Source: Penium margaritaceum
Lineage: Eukaryota > Streptophyta > Zygnematophyceae > Desmidiales > Peniaceae
Length of the DNA: 21,545 bases
Assembly: GCA_023375785.1 (NCBI GenBank)
Contig: SZWC01025238.1
Location: 5,001-26,545, forward strand
Reading direction: 5' to 3'
Translations under genes and position numbers: made by a program
Notes under the pieces: generated by a model
Seen by the model: the letters and a program-made list of their open reading frames with translations, nothing else
Told to the model about the DNA's origin: nothing
The model's database searches: none
Part shown: one piece after another, positions 8,741 through 18,048 of the stretch
Layout of the letters: every line of letters begins with the position of its first letter
Numbering within the stretch: the first letter of the stretch is position 1

Positions 8741-9323
8741 GCCTCTTGTGCAATCCGAGGGCTAGCACCCCCGTTGCTGCTCCCTTTAGCACCACCTGCC
8801 ACATTTTGCCATATAGTGAATCCTCGAACTCCGCGCGAATCACTTCTTGAATCTCTGTCAGCAATTGGAGCATGACGTTGCTCACTACTTCAAGCAGTAG
8901 GGCTTCCTTAGACTGCTCTCCATTGTCCCCCGAGCTTTCTTTGAGGTGCGTTCTTGCCCCTTCCATCACCGTTCTTGTGCCCAGCAGGGGGCATGTGGGT
9001 TGTCGAGTTGGGCTACCGCGCGAGGTCGGCGGCGAGTAAGAAAGCGCCGTAGTAGCCGGGGAGGGGACTGGGGTAATCAAGGCCTGGGCCTCATCTCGCG
9101 GGCTTGGTGTCGGTGTAGCGGTTGATCTTGCCGCTGCTTGCGTTGCTCCTGCCACTGGCTCCATGCGCCTGAGAATCCGCGTCGGTGTGCTTGTGGCCGG
9201 GCCCTGTCGCGACGGGCCTGGTGATTTGGCCGCAGGAGGCGTGACCTGTGTCGATGTTCCTTTCGCGGGGCTGGACCACGGTGGGATTGCCGCTGCCGGT
9301 GATGTGGTCAGTGTCAAGGTCAT
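8730..9323 (-). CDS. N-terminal Pro/Ser/Thr-rich region of the gag-like protein (partial)
   Basis: This open minus-strand frame starts at an ATG (9323-9321), with its first codons Thr-Leu-rich and the next 100 or so residues rich in Pro, Ser, Thr and Ala, so probably disordered. A more ordered segment follows (VVSNVMLQLLTEIQEVIRAEF to about 8740). It then seems to pass into the adjacent frame near 8725-8740, implying a small indel; the same frame itself runs on to a TGA at 8655. The start lies at the very edge of the satellite array, so the true start may have been lost. No domain is recognised. Confidence 0.45.
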
Positions 9324-10859
9324 CCCTAAGTTAGGGACTAGCTACGCCCTAGTTGTACCTTAGTTGCGTCCTACTTACGTCCTCCTTGTACCCTATTTAT
9401 GCCCTAGTTTCACCCTCATTGCGCCCTTGTTGCGCCCTAGTTGCGCCCTAGTTGCGCCCTAGTTGCGCCCTAGTTGCACCCTAGTTCCGCCCTAGTTGCG
9501 CCTTAGTTGCGCCCTAGTTGCGCCCTAGTTGCGCCCTTGTTGCGCCTTAGTTGTGCCCTAGTTCCGCCCTACTTGCGCCCTACTTGCGCCCTAGTTGCGC
9601 CCTACTTTCACCCTAGTTGCATCTTTGTTGTACCCTAGTTGCGCCCTAGTTGCGCCTCAGTTGGGCACTAGGTACGCCCTATTTGTACCATACTTGCATC
9701 CTAGTTGCGCCCTACTTGTGTCCTATTTGCGCCCCAGTTGCGCCTTAGTTGTGCCCTAGTTGCGCCCTAGTTGCACCCTAGTTGTGCCCTAGTTACGCCC
9801 TAGTTACGCCCTAATTGCGCCTTAGTTACGCCCTAGGTGCGTCCTAGTTGCGCCCTAGTTGTGCCCTAGTTGCCCCCAGTTGCGTCATAATTGCGCCCTA
9901 GTTGCGTCCTAGTTGTGCCATAGTTGCGCCCTTGTTGCGCCCAAGTCCCACCCTAGTCGCGCATTATTCTCGCCCTAGTTGCGCCCTAGTTGCGTACTAG
10001 TTGCACCCTAGTTGTGCCCTAGTTGCGCCCTAGTTGCGCCCTAGTTGTGCCCTAGTTGCAACCTACTTGCGGCCTAGTTGCACCCTAGTTGCCCCCAGTT
10101 GCGCCCTAATTGCGTCCTAGTTGCGCCCTAGTTGACCCTAGTTGTGCCCTAGTTGCACCATAGTTGCACCCAAGTCGCGCCCTAGTCGCGCCCTAGTTGC
10201 GCCATAGTTGCGCCCAAGTCGCGTCCTAGTCACGCCCTTGTCGCGCCCTAGTTGCGCCCTAGTTGCGCACTAGTTGCACCCTAGTTGCGCCCTAGTTGCG
10301 CCGTAGTTGCGCCCTAGTTGTGCCCTAGTTGCATCCTAGTTGCGCCCTAGTTGCGCCCTAGTTTCCCCCTAGGTGTGCCCTAGTTGCGCCCAGGCACCCT
10401 AGTTACGCCCTAGTTGCACCCTACTTGCACCCTAGTTGCACCCTAGTTACGCACTAGTTGCGCCCTAGTTGCATCCTAGTTGCACCCTAGTTGCGCCCTA
10501 GTTGCGCCGTACTTGCGCCCTACTCGCGCGTAGTTGTACCCTAGTTGTGCCATATTTGCGCCCTAGTTGCGCCCTAGTTGCACCCTATTTGCGCCCTAGT
10601 TGCGCCCTAGTTGCGCCCTCATTGCGCCCTTATTGCGCACTAGTTGCACCCTAGTTGCGCCCTAGTTGCACCCTAGTTGCGCCCTAGTTGCCCCCAGCTG
10701 CGCCATAATTGCGCCCTAGTTGCGCCCTAGTTGCGCGCTAGTTGCGCTCTAGTTGCGCCCTAGTTGCGCCCTAGTTGCATCCTAGTTGCGCCCTAGTTGC
10801 GCCCTAGTTGCACCCTAGTTGCACCCTAGTTGTGCCCATAGTTGCGCCTAGTTGCGCCC

Positions 10860-13800
10860 TAGTTGTGCCCTTGTTGCGCCTTAGTTGTGCCCTAGTTGCG
10901 TCTTACTTCCGCCCTACTTGCGCCATAGTTGCGCCCTACTTGCACCCTAGTTGCGTCTTAGTTACACCCTTGTTGCACCCTAGTTGCGCCTTTCTTGAGC
11001 CCTTATTGTACCCTACGTATACCCTATTGGCGCCCTACTTGTGCCATAGTTGCTCCTCAGTTGGACACTAGCTACGCCCTGATTGTGACCTAGTTGTACC
11101 GTAGTTGCGTCTTACTTGCGCCCTTCTTGCGCCCTAGTTGCACCCTAGTTGCACCCTACTTGCACCCTAGTTGCGCCCTAGTTGCGCCCTCGTTGCGCTC
11201 TAGTTGCGCCCTAGTTACGCACAAGTTGCAACATACTTGAGCCCTACTTGCACCCTACTTGCGCCCTGTTGCGCCTCAGTCGGAACTAGCTATGCCCTAG
11301 TTGTACTCTAGTTGCGCCCTAGTTGCGTCCTACTTGTGCCCTATTTGTGCCCTAGTTGCGCCTTAGTTGCGCTCTAGTTGCGCCCTAGTTGCGTCCTAGT
11401 TGCGCCCTAGTTGCGCCCTAGTTGCGCCCTAGTTACACCCTTGTTGCGCCCCAGTTGCGTCCTAGTTGCGCCCTAGTTGTGCCCTAGTTGTCCCTAGTTG
11501 CGCCCTAATTGGACCCTAGTTATGCCCTAGTTGTACCCTAGTTGCGCCATAGTTGCGCCGAAGTCGCGCCGTACTTGCGCCCTAGTTGCGCCCTAGTTGC
11601 GCCCTAGTTGCGCCCTAGTTGTACCCTAGTTGCGCCCTAGTTTTGTCCTAGTTTCCCCCAGTTGCGCCCTCATTGCGCCCTAGTTGTGCCCTAGTTTCAC
11701 CCTAGTTGCGCCCTAGTTGCGCCCTAGTTGCGCCCAAGTCGTGCCCTAGTCGCGCCCTAGTCGCGTCCTAGTTGTGCCCTAGTTGCGCACTAGTTGCACC
11801 ATAGTTGCGCCCTAGTTGCGTCCTAGTTGCGTCGTAGTTGTACCCTAGTTGCGTCCTAGTTGTGCCCTAGTTGCGCCCTAGTTGCCCCCTTATTGCGCTC
11901 TTGTTGCGCCCGGGCGTCCTAGTTGCGCCCTAGTTGCGCCCTAATTGCACCCTAGTTGCACCCTAGTTACACACTAATTGTACCCTAGTTGTGTCCTAGT
12001 TGCGCCCTAGTTACGCCCTAGTTGCATCCTACTTGCGCCCTACTGGCGCCTACTTGCGCCCTAGTTGCGCCTTAGTCGGGCACTAGCTACGCCCTAGTTG
12101 TCCCCTAGTTGCGCCCTAGTTGCGTCCTACATGCGTCCTAGTTGCGCCTTAGTTGCGCCCTAGTTGTGTCCAACTTGCACGCTAGTTGCACTCGAGTTGC
12201 ACCCTTGTTGCGCCCTAGTTGCGCCCTAGTTGTGCCCTAGTTGTGCCTTAGTTGCGCCCTAGTTGCATCCTAGTTGCGCTCTAGTTGCGCCCTAGTTGCC
12301 CCCAGTTGCGCCCTAATTGTGCCATAGTTGCGTCCTAGTTGCGCCCTAGCTGTGCCCTAGTTGCGCCCAAGTCGCGCCCTAGTCGCGCATTATTCTCGTC
12401 CTAGTTGCGCCCTAGTTGCGCACTAGTTGCACCCTATTTGCGCCCTAGTTGCGCCCTAGTTGCGCCCTAGTTGTGCCCTAGTTACAACCTAGTTACGCCC
12501 TAGGTTGCGCCCTAGTTACCCCCAGTTGCGCCCTAATTATGCCCTAGTTGCGCCCTAGTTGCGTCCTAGTTGTGCCCTAGTTGTGCCCTAGTTGCACCCA
12601 AGAGGGCCCTAGTCGCGCCCTAGTCGCGCCCTATTTGCGCCCTAGTTGCGCACTAGTTGCACCCTAGTTGTGCCCTAGTTGCACCCTAGTTGCACCCTAG
12701 TTGTGCCCTAGTTGCGTCCTAGTTGCACCCTAGTTGCGCCCTTGTTTCCCCCTAGTTGCGCCCTAGTTGCACCCAGGCACCCTAGTTGCGCCCTAGTTGT
12801 ACCCTACTTGCACCCTAGTTGCACCCTAGTTACGCACTAGTTGCGTCCAAGTTGCATCCTAGTTGCACCCTAGTTGCGCCCTAGTTGCGCCCTACTTGCA
12901 CCCTACTGGCGCCTACTTGCGCCCTAGTTGCGCCTCAGTTGGGCACTAGCTACACCCTAGTTGTTCCCTAGTTCCGCCCTTAGTTAGGTCTTACTTACGC
13001 CCTAGTTGCGCCTTAGTTGCGTCTTAGTTGCACCCAACATGCAGACTAGTTGCACCCTAGTTGCGCCATATTTGCCCCCTAGTTGCACCCAAGTTGCACC
13101 CTAGTTGCGCCCTAGTTGCGCCCTTGTTGCGCCTTCATGGCACCCTCATTGCGCCCTAGTTGCACCCTAGTTGCACCCTAGTTGCGCCCTAGTTGCACCC
13201 TAGTTGCCCCCAGTTGCATCCTAATTGCGCCCTAGTTGCGCCCTAGTTGCGCCCTAGTTGCACTCTAGTTCTGCCCTAGTTGCGCCCTAGTTGCGCCCTA
13301 GTTGCGCCCTAGTTGCGCCCTAGTTGCGCTCTAGTTGCGCCCTAGTTGCGCCCTAGTTCCACCCTAGTTGCGCCCTAGTTGCGCCTAGTTGCGCCCTAGT
13401 TGCGTCCTTGTTGCGCCTCGGTTGTGCCATAGTTGCGCCATACTTGCGCCCTACTTGCACCATAGTTGCGCCCTACTTCCACCCTAGTTGCGTCTTAGTT
13501 GTGCCCTAGTTGCGCCCTAGTAGCGCCCTTCTTGTGCCCTTATTGCACCCTACTTATACCCTATTGGCGCCCTACTTGCGCCATAGTTGTGCCTCAGTTG
13601 GGCACTAGCTACGCCCTGATTGTGCCCTAGTTGCGCCCTAGTTGCATCTTACTTGCGCCCTTCTTGCGCCCTAGTTGCACCCTAGTTACACCCGTACTTG
13701 CACCCTAGTTGCGCCCTAGTTGCGCCCTAGCTGCACGCTACTTACGCACTAGTTGTGCACAAGTTGCAACATACTTGCGTTCTACTTGCACCCTACTTGC

Positions 13801-14880
13801 ACCCTGTTGCGCCACAGTTGGAACTAGCTACGCCCTAGTTGTACCCTAGTTGCGTCCTAGTTGCGTCCTGCTTGTGCCCTATTTGTGCCCTAGTTGCGCC
13901 TTAGTTGCGCTCTAGTTGCGCCCTAGTTGCGTCCTAGTTGCGCCTAGTTGCACCCTAGTTGCGCCCTAGTTGCGCCCTAGTTGCGTCCTAGTTGCGCCCT
14001 AGTAGCGCCCGAGTTACCCCCAGTTGCGTCCAAATTGCACCCTAGTTGCGCCCTAGTTGTGCCCTAGTTGCGCCATATTTGCGTCCAAGTCGCGCCGTAG
14101 TTGCGCCCTAGTTGCGCCCTAATTGTACCCTAGTTGCGCCCTGGTTTCGTCCGAGTTGTCCCCAGTTGCACCCTAATTGCGTCCTAGTTGCGCCCTAGTT
14201 GCACCCTAGTTGCGCCATAGTTGCATCCTAGTTGCGCCCAAGTCGCACCCAAGTCGCGCCCTAGTCGCACCCTAGTTGTGCCCTAGTTGCACCCTTGTTG
14301 CGCACTAGTTGCACCATAGTTGAGCCCTAGTTGCACCCTAGTTGCGCCCTAGTTGTGCCCTAGTTGCGTACTAGTTGCGCCCTAGTTACGCCCTAGTTGC
14401 CCCTAATTGCGCCCTTGTTGCGCCCGGACGTCCTAGTTGCGCCCTAGTTACGCCCTACTTGCACCCTATGTGCACCCTAGTTACGCACTAGTTGCACCCT
14501 AGTTGCGTCCTAGTTGCGCCCTCGTTACATCCTAGTTGCGCCCTACTTGCGCCCTACTGGCGCCTACTTGCGCCCTAGTTGCGTCTTAGTTGGGCACTAG
14601 CTCCGCCCTAGTTGTCCCCTAGTTGTACCCTAGTTACGTCTTACATGCGTCCTAGTTGCGCCTTAGTTGCACCTTAGTTGCGTCCAACTTGCACGCTAGT
14701 TGCACCCTAGTTGCGTCCTACTAGTGTCCTACTTGTGTCCTAGTTGCGCCTTAGTTGCGCCCTAGTTGCGCCTTAGCTGCACCCTAGCTTCGCCCTAGTT
14801 GCACCCTAGTTGCGCCCTAGTTGAGTCCTAGTTGCACCCTGCTTGCGCCCTACACTCGCCCTAGTTGTGCCTCAGTTGGG
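10860..14880. repeat. Higher-order repeat inside the 11 bp satellite (about 2.4-2.5 kb period)
   Basis: Rare variant strings recur at similar offsets. CTATTGGCGCC is at 11024 and 13561 (2537 apart). CGCCCGG.CGTCCTAG is at 11907 and 14421 (2514). GCATTATTCTCG is at 9961 and 12387 (2426). A marker variant close to GGGCACTAGCTACGCCC occurs as a doublet near 11055/11280 and again near 13592/13815, keeping the 223-225 bp inner spacing. This shows block duplication on top of monomer turnover. The limits given are approximate. Confidence 0.75.
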
Positions 14881-16232
14881 CACTAGCTACGCCCTAGTTG
14901 TACCCTAGTTGCGTCCTAGCCGCGTCCTACTTGTGCCCTACTTGCGCCCTAGTTGCGCCTTAGTTGCACCTTAGTTGCACCTTAGTTGCGCCTTAGTTGC
15001 ACCATAGTTGCGCCCAAGTTGTGCCCTAGTTGCACCCTAGTTACACCCTAGTTGCGCCCTAGTTGCACCCAAGTTGCACCCTAGTTGCACCCTAGTTGTG
15101 CCCTAGTTGCGCCCTTGTTGCGCCCTTGCTGCGCCCTCATTGCGCCCCCCGATGCACCCTCATTGCGCTCTCATTGCACCCTTGTTTTGTCCTCGTTGTG
15201 CTCAAGTTACGCCCTAGTTGCACCCTTGTTACGCCCTAGTTGTGCCCCACTTATGCCGTAGTTACACCCTATTTGCGCCCTACTTGCGCCCTACTTGCGC
15301 CCTAGTTGCACCCTTGTTGCGCCCTGGTTGGGCTCTAGTTGCGCCCTAGTTGTACCATAGTTACGCCCTCATTGCGCCCTAGTTTCACCCTAGTTACGCC
15401 CTAGTTGTACCCTACTTGCGCCCTAGTTGCGCCCTAGTTGCACCCTAGTTGCGCCCTAGTCGCGCCCTAGTCGCGCCCTAGTCACGCCCTAGTTGCGCCC
15501 TAGTTCCGCCCTAGTTGGGCTCTTGTTGCATCCTATTTTTGCCCTTATTGCACCCTACTTGCACCCTACTGGCACCCTTCTTGCGCCCTAGTTGTGCCTT
15601 AGTTGGGAACTAGCTACGCCCTAGTTGTGCCCTAGTTGCGTCCTAGTTGCTTCCTACTTGTGCCCTACTTGCACGCTAGTTGCGCCTTAGTTCCACCTTA
15701 GTTGCGCCCAAATTGCACACTAGTTGCACCCTAGTTGCGCCCTAGGTGCGCCCTAGTTGTGCCCTAGTTGCGCCCTAGTTGCGCCCTGGTTGCACCCCGG
15801 TTGCGCCCTAGTTGCGCCCTAGTTGCACCCTAGTTGCGCCCTAGTTGCGCCCTAGTTGCGACCTACTTGCGTCCTAGTTGTGCCCAATTTGTGCCCTAGT
15901 TGCATCCTAGTTGCACCCTAGTTGCGCCCTGGTTGCACCCTAGTTGCATCGTAGTTGCGCCCTAGTTGCGCCCTAGTTGCGCCCTCGTTGTGCCCTGGTT
16001 GCGCCCTAGTTGCGCCGTCGTTGCGCCTTTGTTGCGCCCTAGTTGTGCCCTAGTTGCGCTCTAGTTGCGTCCTAGTTGCGTCCTAGTCGCGCCCTAGTTA
16101 CGCCCTAGTTGCACTCTAGTTGCGCCCTAGTTGTGCCCTAGTTGCGCCCTAGTTGCGCCCTAGTTGCGTCCTAGTTGCACCCTAGTTGCGTCCTAGTTGC
16201 ACCCTTGTTGCGCCTTAGCTATGCCCTAGTTG

Positions 16233-16237
16233 CGCCC
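16233..16237 (+). repeat. Target-site duplication, left copy (cgccc)
   Basis: The five bases before the left LTR are repeated exactly after the right LTR (20977-20981). Five bp is the usual length for copia-type elements. Removing the element leaves a normal satellite phase (TTGCGCCCTACTTG). Confidence 0.9.
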
Positions 16238-16997
16238 TGTTAGTTCCTAACATCCACGGCAGCCATGCCCCTTGCCATGGCTGCCGTGGATGGTTTTCCT
16301 GGTTCGACCACTGGGGAGTGGTCGTACATCTGATCTGATTTCAGATTTGGATTCCTTGGAATTTCTAATGCAAGATCGAGCTTTGAATCGCTCGATTTGA
16401 GTGAGTATTCAGAGAGATAGCCCCACCCGAAGGTCGGGTGGTCGGCGTGTGGAATCTGGGTCTCCGTCATGGATGACGGGATAATTCCACCGCGGTGGTC
16501 CGAGTTCAGGTCCAACGGGCTCCAAAGGCACCACGGCCATGAAGGAAGGGATGTAGATGGTCTCCTAGACCAGGGCGAACTTCCCCCCACGTTGGAGTGC
16601 CAGGAAGGGCGCTTCGACAAGCCACCGTCGAAGCGCATTCCGTCACTCCCGTTCGTGGGCATGGTGGGCGGCTCCACCATGGGTTGCTTCGATGGCCATA
16701 GCAGGGGCTATACTGCTCCGTTTTGGGCGTGCTTGGATGCGTTGGAAAGCTCTGATCATAGGCTATAAGAAGTTGATATAATCTCACTGGAAACAATAAC
16801 AATTCCGACTTCGATTGAGTGCAACTGCTTGCGGCTCATTTTCTGCCCATTTTTGACTGTGATCCTTGGACTCCACACTCTTCCACCTTGGTTTGCATTG
16901 GCAACTGAAGTAGCGTCAGCGTGCTCCACAGAAGGTGAGGCATCCTCGTGGATGCTCCCACTCCTCATAGGGCACAGCCAGGACAGAATTCCTGACA
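16238..16997 (+). repeat. Left (5') LTR of the copia-type element
   Basis: This is a direct repeat of 20233-20976, with TG...CA ends. The first 460 bp are a chain of perfect or near-perfect hairpins: 16251-16292, 16305-16324, 16375-16396, 16423-16441, 16464-16479, 16487-16498, 16558-16572, 16609-16636, 16660-16681 and 16698-16711. Its first 30 bp differ from the right LTR by an inverted copy of nearby sequence, giving an extra 15 or so bp and the 17 bp hairpin. A TATA-like CTATAAG lies at 16763-16769. The LTR would carry promoter and polyadenylation signals. Confidence 0.95.
16763..16769 (+). promoter_or_regulatory. Candidate TATA box in the left LTR
   Basis: CTATAAG sits in an AT-richer stretch about 230 bp before the LTR end and is kept in the right LTR (20743-20749), while bases just after it differ between the LTRs. 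Conservation is suggestive only; no transcription start is known. Confidence 0.35.
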
Positions 16998-16999
16998 AA

Positions 17000-17014
17000 G
17001 GGTTATGGGCCCAC
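17000..17014 (+). promoter_or_regulatory. Primer-binding site for half-tRNA initiator Met
   Basis: GGGTTATGGGCCCAC begins 2 nt after the LTR and is a 15-nt complement of the anticodon stem-loop of plant initiator tRNA-Met (GTGGGCCCATAACCC), recalled from the known tRNA. Most plant copia elements pair with the tRNA 3' end (TGGTATCAGAGC), which is not found here. Priming from a cleaved tRNA is the mechanism known for Drosophila copia. Confidence 0.85.
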
Positions 17015-17064
17015 ATACCCTAGGAGGATCCTCGTCTTGTACGTGCACGCTCCCGCTACAAGCA

Positions 17065-18048
17065 ATGGCAACCACGAACGAGCAAGAGAGCAGCTGTGAC
17101 GTCCCCCTCAAGTTTGATGGGAGGGACTTTCCCTTGTGGACGTGGCAGGTTGAGATCTTCCTACGCTATAGGGGACTGCTTGCGCTGGTCAACGGTGAAG
17201 AGAAGTCTCCTGTGGCGTCTGCGACGGCCGAGGAGGTGGAGGCGTTCGAGAAGCGCAATAAAGAGGCGTTTGCTCTGATTGCATGGGCGTTGTGTCCGGC
17301 ACAGCGCGCACAAATCAAAGGATGCACATGGGCATCGAAGGCTTGGGAGAAGCTCTGCATTGCACACGGCCCGCCTTCTCTTCAGCAACGTGACTCGGCG
17401 AGCGAAGAGGCAACGCAAGTGGCCAGCGACCGGTGGACTGAATCCACTGGGGCGGAGCAAGGGATGGCGTCCGCAGCACCAGCCCTGGTCATCCGCTTTC
17501 AAGAAGGAGAGGGAGATCGCAGGGAGGAAGGGACGCGTCCACGCCGTGCCAAGAAGGGTGAGTGCCATCGCTGTGGCCAGGAGGGCCATTGGAGACGGGC
17601 CTGCACATCGGGAGCTGCGGATCTGGCCACAAAGGTGGCAAAGGGGCAGCAGACCAACGTGGCAGTCGCTGACTCCGTACGCTCCATGAAGGGGGCTGAG
17701 ATGGTGGAACCCAAGGCAGGCGAGCGGCAGGCGTGTTTGGAGCAAGGAGGCTCCAACAGGTCCCAAAAAGGGGCCTGCTACAACTGTGGCCAGAGGGGCC
17801 ACTTGAAAGCAACCTGCACAGCGGAAGCCGTGGACCCCGACAAGCGCGTCGGGAGAGGGAGGCAGGCTGAAGCAGTCGTTGACACGCCGTGCAGCAGCAA
17901 TCAGCCTCAAGCTGTGAGGGCTGATGTGGTCGGGGACCACATGGCATGCCGTGGGTGTGCAACCTCCACAACCTCCAAGAGGGAGCTCAAGGTGGAGCAT
18001 CAAAATGGAGATGCTGCCGCTCATCACAACGGAGGTGATGTGCTCTGA
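17065..18048 (+). CDS. Copia-type Gag with two zinc knuckles
   Basis: The product is 327 residues and would form the capsid/nucleocapsid that packages element RNA. I chose the ATG at 17065 (MATTNEQ) because the upstream in-frame ATG at 17005 lies inside the primer-binding site. Residues 12-110 resemble the copia gag core (FDGRDFPLWTWQVEIFLRYRGL, then EKLCIAHG). Two CCHC zinc knuckles of the exact form C-x2-C-x4-H-x4-C follow: CHRCGQEGHWRRAC from residue 167 and CYNCGQRGHLKATC from residue 238. Between them the protein is basic and low-complexity. The frame ends at TGA 18046-18048, but reading continues in the same frame into pol-like sequence, so the stop may be a mutated CGA codon. Confidence 0.85.
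   Translation: MATTNEQESSCDVPLKFDGRDFPLWTWQVEIFLRYRGLLALVNGEEKSPVASATAEEVEAFEKRNKEAFALIAWALCPAQRAQIKGCTWASKAWEKLCIAHGPPSLQQRDSASEEATQVASDRWTESTGAEQGMASAAPALVIRFQEGEGDRREEGTRPRRAKKGECHRCGQEGHWRRACTSGAADLATKVAKGQQTNVAVADSVRSMKGAEMVEPKAGERQACLEQGGSNRSQKGACYNCGQRGHLKATCTAEAVDPDKRVGRGRQAEAVVDTPCSSNQPQAVRADVVGDHMACRGCATSTTSKRELKVEHQNGDAAAHHNGGDVL

Larger units (their letters stand above)
2033..9323 (-). mobile_element. Decayed Ty3/Gypsy-like retroelement remnant
   Basis: From right to left on the minus strand this contains a gag-like region, an Ala/Glu-rich coiled coil, an integrase, a chain of PHD-like fingers, a basic tail and a candidate LTR that abuts broken 18S rDNA. The coding frames carry many in-frame TAG codons and a few frameshifts. 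Protease, reverse transcriptase and RNase H are not visible. The right end runs straight into the 11 bp satellite, so no 5' LTR or primer-binding site is present. The CCGCGG hexamer is frequent throughout (about 20 by eye), which marks the region as a compositional unit. Classification as Ty3/Gypsy rests only on the integrase. Ginger-type DNA transposons and Mavericks also carry related integrases. Confidence 0.7.
9324..16237. repeat. 11 bp tandem satellite array (AGTTGCGCCCT)
   Basis: About 6.9 kb, or roughly 630 copies, of an 11 bp unit best written AGTTGCGCCCT, with scattered variants and occasional 10 or 12 bp units. The commonest variants replace the central CG by TG or CA (GTGCCC, GCACCC). 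CTACTT-for-CTAGTT and CCAAGTCGCG variants recur. There is no gene: open frames here are readings of the repeat itself. A higher-order period of about 2.4-2.5 kb is superposed. Both flanks are mobile elements, so the array either hosted insertions or expanded beside them. I do not know the family. Confidence 0.97.

Noticed and set aside
10808..11071. 87-codon open frame in the satellite
   Set aside because: A direct reading of the 11 bp unit (33 bp gives 11 codons) that stays open by chance.
9324..16237. CRISPR array
   Set aside because: Units are adjacent with no unique spacers, and the flanks are eukaryotic mobile elements.
9324..16237. Telomere repeat
   Set aside because: The unit is not TTTAGGG-like, and it lies between mobile elements within the contig.
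17161..18027. 288-codon minus-strand open frame
   Set aside because: Antisense to gag with its zinc knuckles, so a shadow frame.
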